Source of the DNA: Erysipelotrichaceae bacterium
Lineage (GTDB): Bacteria; Bacillota_I; Bacilli_A; Erysipelotrichales; Erysipelotrichaceae
Direction of reading: 5' to 3'
DNA length: 6,496 nucleotides
Assembly: GCA_017419065.1 (NCBI GenBank)
Contig: JAFOMB010000209.1
Location: 1 to 6,496 of the forward strand
Below the pieces are notes generated by a model. It did not search any database, was not told the DNA's origin, and worked only from the letters and a program-made list of their open reading frames with translations. This document shows, in pieces, positions 1 through 6,496 of this stretch. The stretch's first letter is position 1, and every line of letters begins with the position of its first letter. The position numbers and the translations under genes were made by a program.

Positions 1-1525
1 CGAAGGTGTAGCCCAGAGGTGCTTCCAGCATGTTTTCTTCTAAGGTGATCACTGTCCCCTTTTCCACATAGAGCGGCTCCGGTGCACCCGGGGATCCGGC
101 ATAGCCGTAGCGTACCTCGTATCCCTTCTTGAACACCGCGTAGAACGTCTGATCACTGTAGGTATACGGCCAGGTCGTCAAAGAGGTATCATACAGTTCT
201 CCATCCGGCGAATCGACATGCCATCCGGTAAAGGTATAGCCTTCATTCGGCTTCGCTTCCAGTTCGACGACATTGCCCGGAGTCTTGTAGACAGGTCCGG
301 CCGTCGCTGCGAACGGACTGCCATCCGCGGATACCGTCCCTCCTTCAGCCGGGAAGGCGACGGCCCCTATCCCGTTCTTTTTCTGTTCAAATGCCGCATA
401 CAGGATGAACGGTTCCGTGACCGGTTTAGAGAAGTCATACGGGATTGTCCATTCCGGATCACTGAACCAGCCGGCGAAATATTCATTTTGATAATAAGGG
501 ATAGGATCTGCCGGCTGTTCGATCGGCTGTCCTTCTATCGCAATGATCTCGTTGGACTCGAAAGATCCGCTTCCCTGCAGCTGGATGTGGATGTAGTTGC
601 CAGGTTTGACGAAGTCATAGGTGATCGGATTACTGTCTTCGGAAAGACGATACCAGTATTCCGTCATAGCATATCCGCGGATCTCATAATGGCCCGTCTC
701 ACCCTTCGCTTGTATGATCGCATCTTTGACGTTGAAAGGGGAATGGAGGATCTGTCCTCCCCAGTTCATTCCTCCGCCATAGATAGTTAAATAATACTTT
801 GCAGGAGGATTCCCTTCATCATCCGTAAAGGCTCCGGTACCGCCGGCATTTTTGAATTCAGCAGTTTCTCCGTCAAGAGTAAGCAGAATATCCCGGATCG
901 TGAAACGGCCCGGTCTGCTTCCTGTCGCTACCGGCTCGCTGTTGGCGTATTCATACATGTATGTCGTTACGGTAGCGTAGTACTGTTTGTCCTGATAGGT
1001 GAGAGCGTTTGAGACATCCATGAAGTTTTCGACTGTCGATCCGCCCCAATTATAGCCATCGGTACCTTCTTCATAGACGTGGACTTCATAGCCGTATTCT
1101 AAATCTCCGGCAGGATCCCAGCGGACGAGATTGCCGTCCCAGCGGACATTTTTCGGAGGCGGACATTCCGGATTCCTGTTGACGAAAGAATACTTCGGTG
1201 AAGTACTATGGGCCAGCGCAGCACCTTCCGCGCTTATCGCTTCGATAGTGGCGCTGTACGTGCCGGACCGGAGTCTCTCCTGAGTAAGAGCAGTGTCAAA
1301 ATCGAAGCTGTTCGTCTCTTGAGTGGATACGACCCGATGTGATCCTTCGTTTGGATAGAAGATGTTGTAGTACGACGCTCCCGGGACTATATCCCAGGTC
1401 ATCATGCCGCTTTCATCGATCTGGATATTGGTGATATCCGGGAATCCTCCTTCTGCTTCGACATTTCTTACGGCGATCCCGGTCAGAAGAAACAGACAGA
1501 GCAGTATGTTTAGAATCTTCTTCAT
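1..1525 (-). CDS. Secreted multidomain surface protein with FN3-like and InlB B-type repeats (3' end beyond the window)
   Basis: The frame is open from an ATG at 1525 to the window edge, giving 508 residues with no stop, so the C-terminus is missing. Residues 1-24 form a signal peptide: a KK start, a hydrophobic core and a likely cut after VEA at residue 24. Two fibronectin-III-like beta domains follow at about 28-114 and 119-203. A third related segment at about 207-304 shares a Y-x-NWGG pattern with the second (NWGG at 159-162 and 254-257). Residues about 311-380 match the Listeria-Bacteroides (InlB B) repeat, with FAGWFSDPEW and a closing LYAAF. Residues about 388-466 are a divergent InlB B repeat with GGTVSADG and GYTFTGW. 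A further copy starts near 469 and is cut at the edge. Such repeats usually form rod-like stalks in adhesins or other surface proteins. The start is supported by a ribosome binding site 8 nt upstream. It lies 21 bp after the neighbouring gene and is probably co-transcribed with it. No wall anchor is visible; an anchor could lie in the missing part. The exact function is unknown. Confidence 0.85.
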   Translation of the reverse strand, partial: MKKILNILLCLFLLTGIAVRNVEAEGGFPDITNIQIDESGMMTWDIVPGASYYNIFYPNEGSHRVVSTQETNSFDFDTALTQERLRSGTYSATIEAISAEGAALAHSTSPKYSFVNRNPECPPPKNVRWDGNLVRWDPAGDLEYGYEVHVYEEGTDGYNWGGSTVENFMDVSNALTYQDKQYYATVTTYMYEYANSEPVATGSRPGRFTIRDILLTLDGETAEFKNAGGTGAFTDDEGNPPAKYYLTIYGGGMNWGGQILHSPFNVKDAIIQAKGETGHYEIRGYAMTEYWYRLSEDSNPITYDFVKPGNYIHIQLQGSGSFESNEIIAIEGQPIEQPADPIPYYQNEYFAGWFSDPEWTIPYDFSKPVTEPFILYAAFEQKKNGIGAVAFPAEGGTVSADGSPFAATAGPVYKTPGNVVELEAKPNEGYTFTGWHVDSPDGELYDTSLTTWPYTYSDQTFYAVFKKGYEVRYGYAGSPGAPEPLYVEKGTVITLEENMLEAPLGYTF

Positions 1526-1533
1526 AGAGTGCA

Positions 1534-1540
1534 CTCCTTT
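1534..1540 (-). promoter_or_regulatory. Ribosome binding site of the FN3/InlB-repeat protein gene
   Basis: The minus strand reads AAAGGAG, 8 nt before the ATG at 1525. It sits within the 21-bp gap after the stop codon of the upstream gene (1547-1549). There is no room for a separate promoter or terminator in that gap, which supports a two-gene operon. Confidence 0.75.
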
Positions 1541-1546
1541 CGAATC

Positions 1547-3112
1547 TTAATTGAGTGAGCTGATGCCGATCGCCGCACAGGCTGCCGCATCCGATACCGC
1601 TCCGGACCCGCCGACGATATAGGCGACTCTGATACCCGGATAGTCGCAGTATTCAAAGGCATCCTGTGTCTTTCCCTCATCTACTAACAGGATCGGTGCC
1701 GCTAAGGAATGGGCCAGAGGACCGGCACTGAGACCGTCCGGTGCCTTCTTTCCGGTTGCCAGGACTACCCGGCCGTTTCTGCCGCTGTTGAAATCTGCGA
1801 TCATGGCTGATGTCTCATAGCGGTTTTTCCCGGCCAGACGGAAGGCGACATTGCCATAATTATTCAGTTCATTTTCTACAGTTTCTGAAACGGCCCCGGT
1901 ACCGCCGACGATATAGAACCAGGTATTCTCCTTGTTCAGTTTACTTAACCAGGCCTTCTGATCCGCATTCAGTGCCTTTCCTGTCAGCAGGATCGGATAA
2001 TCGGAAGCGGAACAGGACAGGGCGTCCGCAAAACCTGTACCGGTGCATACCATGAAGGTATGGGAACTGTAGGTTATAGTATTCATGTATTCTTCCAGGA
2101 TGGCGAGATTGGTGCCGTAACGGCTGGAACCGGAGAGTCTTTTCACCTTGTAGGAAGGATCGAGGCCATTCAGCCATTCATCCTTGACGACACCGGTGCC
2201 TCCCAGCACATAGACTGTACCGCCGGCACCGAGATTTCCGTTGATGAACTCCACGACATCCGGAGAAGATTTCTGATTGATCATCAGCAGCGGCGCGTTC
2301 TTGTAGTTGGCGAAGAAGGCTCCGCTGAGGGCATCCGGATAGTCATTGCCGGTCGCCACAAAAACCGTATCGAAATCCGTATATTCATGAAGGATCGCCC
2401 GGACATAGCCGGCGACATTCCTCGATGTCTCATAGCGGTCTGATCCGGATGCTCTGACGATAGCCCGGCCGAAACCCGGGGTCTCCGGTGATTTGGCCGC
2501 ATTGATGCTTTCGGCGTAACCGTACTTCATGGCGCTGACGGTGAAGTAGTACTGATGTTCCTCACCTGCCATCCAGTATTCCAGATCGGCGCTCGTATCG
2601 AAGACGTATATCTCATCAAATAGCTTGCCGTCCCGGTAGATCTTCACACGGTATTTGTCTGCCCCTTCTACCCCGTTCCAGGTCGCTATAGTCCACCCGT
2701 ACCAGGCCGGTAAGGTCGGTGTCGGCATCTCTCCCAGTGCCTTATAGGAATAGGTGGCATCAGAAACACCTGTCGCCAGGAGTTCATAGTTCTCATCATA
2801 GGCCCAGACCATAAGGTAGTAATTGTTGGAATCGGCGCTGATATTCGCCAGATGATCCTTGAAACTGCAGAAGGTGCTTCCATAACCGTCACGGTTCATG
2901 TCCTTGTATTCCACGACTGTCTGTCCATGATAGTTCGGGATCCAGACACCGGCGCAGAATTCATAGGCAACAGCTCCCGGATACGGATCCCAGGTTGCGT
3001 GACCGTCAGGATCGATGGTGATGTTCGTGATCGTGCCTTCCGCCTTTACCTCTCTTGGAGAAAAAGAAAAGATCAGGAGAAGACAAAAAACGATTTTCAG
3101 AAATTTCTTCAT
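1547..3112 (-). CDS. Secreted protein with two FN3-like domains and three cell wall binding repeat 2 (CWB2) modules
   Basis: This is a complete 521-residue protein. Residues 1-24 are a signal peptide with a probable cut after VKA. Two fibronectin-III-like domains follow, about 27-124 and 130-206. Three CWB2 (PF04122-type) repeats then run to the end: about 220-313 (SDRYETS, DYPDALSG, VYVLGGTGVV), 324-410 (SSRYGTN, FADALS, PILLTG, FYIVGGTGAVS) and 422-519 (KNRYETS, APDGLSAG, PILLVD, AYIVGGSGAVS). In clostridial surface proteins three such repeats bind an anionic wall polymer non-covalently, so this protein is probably displayed on the cell surface with the FN3-like part as the outward module. 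No enzyme motif is visible. The second repeat has RYGT where the others have RYET or a close variant. Cys53 and Cys82 lie in the first FN3-like domain and could pair. The N-terminus resembles that of the downstream gene product. The start has a strong ribosome binding site, and the gene follows a terminator, so it likely begins its own operon. An adhesin or structural wall protein is the most likely role. Confidence 0.9.
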   Translation of the reverse strand: MKKFLKIVFCLLLIFSFSPREVKAEGTITNITIDPDGHATWDPYPGAVAYEFCAGVWIPNYHGQTVVEYKDMNRDGYGSTFCSFKDHLANISADSNNYYLMVWAYDENYELLATGVSDATYSYKALGEMPTPTLPAWYGWTIATWNGVEGADKYRVKIYRDGKLFDEIYVFDTSADLEYWMAGEEHQYYFTVSAMKYGYAESINAAKSPETPGFGRAIVRASGSDRYETSRNVAGYVRAILHEYTDFDTVFVATGNDYPDALSGAFFANYKNAPLLMINQKSSPDVVEFINGNLGAGGTVYVLGGTGVVKDEWLNGLDPSYKVKRLSGSSRYGTNLAILEEYMNTITYSSHTFMVCTGTGFADALSCSASDYPILLTGKALNADQKAWLSKLNKENTWFYIVGGTGAVSETVENELNNYGNVAFRLAGKNRYETSAMIADFNSGRNGRVVLATGKKAPDGLSAGPLAHSLAAPILLVDEGKTQDAFEYCDYPGIRVAYIVGGSGAVSDAAACAAIGISSLN

Positions 3113-3117
3113 ACGTT

Positions 3118-3125
3118 CTCCTCCC
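3118..3125 (-). promoter_or_regulatory. Ribosome binding site of the FN3-CWB2 protein gene; leader otherwise without a clear promoter
   Basis: The minus strand reads GGGAGGAG, 5 nt before the ATG at 3112, a near-ideal site that fixes the start. The leader between this site and the upstream terminator (about 3126-3177) should hold the promoter, but I see no convincing -35/-10 pair. A CATAAT at 3128-3133 lies too close to the ribosome binding site to serve as a normal -10 box. Confidence 0.75.
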
Positions 3126-3177
3126 TTTAATTATGATTGTTGGAAATAGTCCAGAGCTTATCTACCTTTAGTGTACC

Positions 3178-3213
3178 AAAGAAAAAGAAGGAACTGATTC
3201 CATTCAGTTCCTT
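3178..3213 (-). terminator. Intrinsic terminator after the CotH-CWB2 gene
   Basis: Read on the minus strand, a perfect 10-bp stem (AAGGAACTGA / TCAGTTCCTT) with a 6-nt loop (ATGGAA) is followed by CTTTTTCTTT. The stem begins 10 nt after the stop codon at 3224-3226. This is a classic Rho-independent terminator shape and orientation. It separates the upstream transcription unit from the FN3-CWB2 operon. Confidence 0.85.
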
Positions 3214-3223
3214 TTCCTGTCTT

Positions 3224-5587
3224 TTATCTGTTTATCAGTTCTGTATCCATCCCGAATATGCGTTTCACATTCCAGCTGCTGAGAAGACTCGATCCGCCCA
3301 GGACTGCCCCGCTTGTGATGCCGTTCCCTTGTACGTAGTTCTCTGCCGGATTGGTCTTTCCATCCGCTGTCAGGATCAGCGGTCCGCCCATGGCATTGGC
3401 TAATACCCCGCCGCAGAGGCCGTCCGGGAAGTTCTTCGCATAGGCCAGCACAGCGCTTTTCGGTTCCGGGAAGAAAGCTCTCGCGACATTGACAGTTGTC
3501 TCATAGCGGGTACTTCCGCCGATACGGGCCGTATCCCCATAGGCCTTCAGTTCCGCTTCGACTGTTTCATTGACAGCGGCCTTTCCGCCGATGATGACGA
3601 AGGTCTTTCCGGAACCTAAAGAAGCCAGGTATTCCTTCTGATTGTCCCGCAAGGCATTTCCTGTTAACAGGATCGGCTTTCCGGCTGCGGCTGCCGACAG
3701 GGAATCGGCGAAACTGGAAGAACTGCAGACGAGGATGTCATCTCCCTCTATTCCCGCTTCCTTCAGGATCGCCAGGTTCGTCTCATAGCGGTTCTTTCCG
3801 GAGAGTCTTTTTACATTGAAGCCTTCCAGACCTTCTTCCGCTTCCGCGGATACCGCAGCAGAGCCTCCCAGGATGTAGACCGTACCGCCCTCTTTGAGGT
3901 TGTTCCGGATATAGTCCTGTACGCTTTGGATGCGCTCTGTCTTTGTGTTGACGACCAGGATCGGTGCCTTCTTCAGGCAGGACAGATAGCTTCCTGCCAG
4001 GGCATCCGCATGGTCTGTGCCGCTGGCAATGATAACAGTATCGAACTTCTCGACACCCAGTTTTTCCTTTAAGGCATCCGCTACCTTGATAGAGGTCTCA
4101 TAGCGGTTCTTTCCGGCATAGCGTTCGACCGTACCTGATGTCTGGGCATTGCCGGAGACGAAGTCATCCTTCATGATCTCATTGTCGAACCACGCCGCCC
4201 GCTTCTCCATCCACGCCAGCATGTCTTCCACATTCTCTTCATAGCTTCCTAAAGGATAATAAGAACCGGCACAGTCGTTGATGCCCCATTTTTCAAAGTC
4301 TCTCAGAGCGGCTGCCTTTGTCTCCTCCAGCATGCGCTTTGTGCTCTTCGTATAGGTCCCGTCCTGATCTCCGATGAGGATATTGAAGACCTTGTCGCGC
4401 ATCTCGTTCTTATAGACGTCCTGTATCGCCTGACGGAATTCCGGCAGGGAGAATAAACGGCTTCCGAGATGATCTCCGGATCTTGTGCAGTAGAAGTAGT
4501 CATAGGCTCTGTTCTGATCTCTAAGACCCATGGAGGCGTCATAGTCCCATGGCGGTCCGAAGTAGAGTTTGTCATCTCCGGCCTTCTTATAGAGATAGGT
4601 CGATGAGTAATACGTATCGATATTCATGAACCATTCACTGACCAGGAAGTACCTGGCGGCACTCTCTTTATCGATCAGCTCAAACAGCGTCTTTCCGCTG
4701 ACGGGATCGACGCCATCATTCGTCGTACAGCGGTATACCCTTCCCAGAACTTCACTGAGATAGTCCGCCTGTGCCCGGGACATGTATTCCGGTGCCTTGA
4801 CCGCAAAGACGAAGTGATACCCGGCTTCCAGCCAGCTCTCCTGATCTTCATAGAAGATACTGTCCATTTCCAGAAGATAGCCTCCGGTGATGTCCTCCGG
4901 ATCTTCATAGCCTTCATAGACACATCTTCGATAACCATTGGCGTCTTTCTCTACGATCGGTGTCAGGGCATCGAGATCCACATCCGGATTGGCCTTTTCA
5001 ATGGCCTTGTCCATATCCTCGATCTCGACTCTGCCGTCTCCGACTTCCACTTTCTCAAAGAGATAATACAGGCCTCGGTAATCTCCGTCATAGTAGAGTT
5101 CTACCGGCTTCCCCTCCGGAGAATTCTCCAGACCCATCTCCTTCGCAAAGCTCAATATGATCTCATTTCTCACATGGGTCGGATCGAAAGGATTGGCCAG
5201 GAGGATCCACTTCTTCGCCTTCTGATTCCCGGATGCCGGATCGAGAAGGTCAGCCTTTTTCTCAAGTTTGAACTGATAGGACTTCTTATCGGCGAAAGTC
5301 CAGGTCGAGTTTCCCCTTCCCCGGATGTTGTCTACTCTGCCTGAATAGAGCTCTGTCCCGTCCGCTGCGACGAGTTTCAGTTCTCCCGAAGCTTTATTCT
5401 CTTTGGTCACATAATCGATCCCCTTGTTTTCCGGATCATCGCTGGTAAAGTATATCGCTGTGATCGGCGATGTCTCTTCCTCCTCAGCCTTTATTCCCGT
5501 TAAAGGACCCGGGATCATTGTCAATACGATAAAGAGTGTCAGGAAGACCGTCAGGGTCTTCTTCGTCATCGTTCTTAAACAGCACAT
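3224..5587 (-). CDS. Secreted CotH-family kinase-like protein with three C-terminal CWB2 repeats
   Basis: This is a complete 787-residue protein. A signal peptide covers about 1-34 (cut after IKA). A CotH-type domain spans about 42-472. Its landmarks are RGRGNSTW (89-96) with KKSYQFKLEKK after it, WILLANPFDPTHVRNE (127-142), YRGLYYLFEKVEV (170-182), GGYLLEMD (235-242), SEWFMNIDTYYSSTYLYKK (317-335), and GPPWDYDASMG (344-354). In the spore coat protein CotH, a eukaryote-like kinase fold, two aspartates act in catalysis and metal binding. Asp324 and Asp348 or Asp350 are the likely counterparts here, by inference. Three CWB2 repeats follow at about 488-578, 592-672 and 686-771, with KNRYETS, KNRYETN and STRYETT, and PILVV, PILLTG and GPLILT. 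The product is probably a wall-anchored extracellular protein that may phosphorylate other secreted proteins. The start is the ATG at 5587, with an ideal ribosome binding site. An ATG 19 codons upstream has no such site and would put a charged stretch before the signal peptide. A CotH-like structural protein without kinase activity remains possible. Confidence 0.88.
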   Translation of the reverse strand: MCCLRTMTKKTLTVFLTLFIVLTMIPGPLTGIKAEEEETSPITAIYFTSDDPENKGIDYVTKENKASGELKLVAADGTELYSGRVDNIRGRGNSTWTFADKKSYQFKLEKKADLLDPASGNQKAKKWILLANPFDPTHVRNEIILSFAKEMGLENSPEGKPVELYYDGDYRGLYYLFEKVEVGDGRVEIEDMDKAIEKANPDVDLDALTPIVEKDANGYRRCVYEGYEDPEDITGGYLLEMDSIFYEDQESWLEAGYHFVFAVKAPEYMSRAQADYLSEVLGRVYRCTTNDGVDPVSGKTLFELIDKESAARYFLVSEWFMNIDTYYSSTYLYKKAGDDKLYFGPPWDYDASMGLRDQNRAYDYFYCTRSGDHLGSRLFSLPEFRQAIQDVYKNEMRDKVFNILIGDQDGTYTKSTKRMLEETKAAALRDFEKWGINDCAGSYYPLGSYEENVEDMLAWMEKRAAWFDNEIMKDDFVSGNAQTSGTVERYAGKNRYETSIKVADALKEKLGVEKFDTVIIASGTDHADALAGSYLSCLKKAPILVVNTKTERIQSVQDYIRNNLKEGGTVYILGGSAAVSAEAEEGLEGFNVKRLSGKNRYETNLAILKEAGIEGDDILVCSSSSFADSLSAAAAGKPILLTGNALRDNQKEYLASLGSGKTFVIIGGKAAVNETVEAELKAYGDTARIGGSTRYETTVNVARAFFPEPKSAVLAYAKNFPDGLCGGVLANAMGGPLILTADGKTNPAENYVQGNGITSGAVLGGSSLLSSWNVKRIFGMDTELINR

Positions 5588-5595
5588 GGCATCTA

Positions 5596-5602
5596 CCTCC
5601 TT
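5596..5602 (-). promoter_or_regulatory. Ribosome binding site that fixes the start of the CotH-CWB2 gene
   Basis: The minus strand reads AAGGAGG, 8 nt before the ATG at 5587. This decides between that start and an in-frame ATG at 5644, which lacks a comparable site. Starting at 5587 places the hydrophobic signal segment at the N-terminus, as expected. Confidence 0.85.
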
Positions 5603-5627
5603 ACAGGGTCTTTCAAAAATCTCTGTT

Positions 5628-5636
5628 ATTATAACA
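5628..5636 (-). promoter_or_regulatory. Possible extended -10 promoter upstream of the CotH-CWB2 gene
   Basis: The minus strand reads TGTTATAAT, a perfect -10 hexamer with the upstream TG of an extended -10 element. It lies in the 65-bp gap between the CWB2 gene stop and the CotH gene. Transcription would start near 5620, leaving a leader of about 33 nt that includes the ribosome binding site. No good -35 box is seen at 16-18 bp spacing; extended -10 promoters can work without one. No terminator is visible in this gap, so read-through from the upstream gene is also possible. Confidence 0.45.
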
Positions 5637-5652
5637 TTCCTCATCAGTCATT

Positions 5653-6496
5653 CTATCTCTTCACGATCTCCTGATCTTCGCTCATCGAGAAGATCTTTCT
5701 TGCGGAGTCATCAGTAACTGCCGCTTCGCCTCCGCAGATCAGGCCGGATGTGATATTGCCTTCTATACAGTACGCCCGGGCACTGTCTTCCTTATCTGTC
5801 TTGACCAGCAGGATCGGTGCTTTCAGGACATAACCTAAAGGTCCTGCACAGAGGCCGTCCGGATATTTATCGGAGTACACCAGGATCGCCTTGTCCGGAG
5901 AAGAGAAGAAGGTCTTCGCGATCTCCACGGAGGTCTGATACCGGTTGGCCCCCTTGATTCGGTTTACAGCGTGAACAGAAGCGATATCCTCTTCGATGCC
6001 CTGAGACACGACGCCGGTTCCGCCGATGATGTAGAAGGCGTTGGATGTATGTTCCAGGAGGAAGGTCTTCTGTTTCTCGCTGAGGGCCGTATTGCCTCCC
6101 TTCGTCAGAAGGATCGGTCTTCCGGAAGCAGAAGCCGCCAGGGCATCGGCGAAGTTTTCGCCGGATGCTATCAGGATCTCTTCATTAGATACACCTGCTT
6201 CATTTAAGATGGCTAAGTTTGTATCATACCTTGTCTTCCCGGAGAGTCTTACCAGATGGTAGGCTCCCAGTCCTTCCAAACAGGATGATGGGACAGCCCC
6301 TTCTCCTCCCAGGATATAGACAGTGCCTCCTTCTGTGACATTATCTCTGATATAGTCGATGGCTTTATTTTTCTGGGATTCCTTTGTCAGTAAGATAGGG
6401 GCGCTCTTCTTAGCAGCTAAGTATCCTCCGCCAAAGGCATCGGCGAAGTTTTCTCCGGTAGCTAATATGACAGTATCGAACTTATCTACACCTAAA
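5653..6496 (-). CDS. Cell-surface protein with three CWB2 repeats (5' part beyond the window)
   Basis: The frame is open from the window edge to a TAG at 5653-5655, giving 280 visible C-terminal residues. The whole visible part is CWB2 (PF04122-type) repeats. The first is cut at the edge and ends at about residue 70 (FDTVILATGENFADA, APILLT, VYILGGEGAV). The second is at about 81-175 (KTRYDTN, FADALAASASG, PILLTK, FYIIGGTGVVS). The third is at about 176-272 (ANRYQTS, YPDGLCAGPL, PILLVK, ICGGEAAV). A short polar tail ends the protein. The C-terminal end (GNITSG followed by a KIF-S-M tail) closely parallels that of the adjacent CotH-CWB2 protein, so the two are paralogous in this half. The family anchors proteins to a wall polymer; the effector domain would be upstream, outside the window. 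A TTG at 6279 could be mistaken for a start, but the frame and the first repeat continue upstream of it. Confidence 0.88.
   Translation of the reverse strand, partial: LGVDKFDTVILATGENFADAFGGGYLAAKKSAPILLTKESQKNKAIDYIRDNVTEGGTVYILGGEGAVPSSCLEGLGAYHLVRLSGKTRYDTNLAILNEAGVSNEEILIASGENFADALAASASGRPILLTKGGNTALSEKQKTFLLEHTSNAFYIIGGTGVVSQGIEEDIASVHAVNRIKGANRYQTSVEIAKTFFSSPDKAILVYSDKYPDGLCAGPLGYVLKAPILLVKTDKEDSARAYCIEGNITSGLICGGEAAVTDDSARKIFSMSEDQEIVKR

Noticed and set aside
218..790. 190-residue open frame on the plus strand
   Set aside because: It lies fully antisense to the well-supported FN3/InlB-repeat protein, is rich in arginine as expected for a shadow frame, and shows no domain or ribosome binding site support.
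1..3112. Lipoprotein signal peptides, suggested by a cysteine at residue 10 of both FN3-like proteins
   Set aside because: The cysteine lies inside the hydrophobic core, with Leu or Phe at the position before it, so it does not fit a lipobox. A normal signal peptidase I site after residue 24 fits better.
3128..3133. CATAAT as a -10 box for the FN3-CWB2 operon
   Set aside because: Transcription would begin inside the ribosome binding site, and there is no suitable -35 box at normal spacing.
4814..5344. 176-residue open frame on the plus strand
   Set aside because: It is antisense to the CotH domain, whose conserved motifs run through this stretch in the minus frame. It shows no recognisable domain.
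5588..5644. Upstream ATG start at 5644 that would lengthen the CotH-CWB2 protein by 19 residues
   Set aside because: It has no good ribosome binding site, would bury the signal peptide behind a charged stretch, and would include the AAGGAGG site of the better start at 5587.
5653..6279. A separate 208-residue gene starting at a TTG at 6279
   Set aside because: The same frame stays open to the window edge and encodes the preceding CWB2 repeat, so the TTG is internal to a longer gene.

Overview
The window is a cluster of secreted, cell-surface proteins from a Gram-positive bacterium. All genes lie on the minus strand, so transcription runs from position 6496 towards position 1. Three of the four genes carry cell wall binding repeat 2 modules (the CWB2 / PF04122 type known from clostridial surface proteins). 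The signal peptides and the strong AGGAGG-type ribosome binding sites also fit a Bacillota member. The base composition looks balanced (about half G+C by eye). A clostridial or erysipelotrichial gut or oral anaerobe is a reasonable guess, but no marker gene allows a firm assignment.

In transcription order: (1) 6496-5653 is the 3' part of a gene whose visible product is three CWB2 repeats. (2) 5587-3224 encodes a complete 787-residue secreted protein with a CotH-type kinase domain followed by three CWB2 repeats. Its own ribosome binding site and a possible extended -10 promoter lie in the 65-bp gap before it. A clear intrinsic terminator follows it. (3) 3112-1547 encodes a 521-residue secreted protein with two fibronectin-III-like domains and three CWB2 repeats. 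(4) 1525-1 is the 5' part of a gene 21 bp downstream of gene 3. Its product is secreted, with three fibronectin-III-like segments followed by InlB-type B repeats. It runs off the left edge. Genes 3 and 4 look like a two-gene operon whose products share a related N-terminus.

The simplest reading is a surface-protein locus. CWB2 triads would hold at least three of the proteins non-covalently on a wall polymer and display different N-terminal domains, one of them a probable extracellular kinase. The same-position CWB2 repeats resemble each other across proteins more than the different repeats within one protein, so the triad appears to have been copied as a unit. I see no RNA genes, insertion sequences, CRISPR arrays or attachment sites. 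No stretch over 300 bp lacks a gene; the only gaps are 21, 111 and 65 bp.
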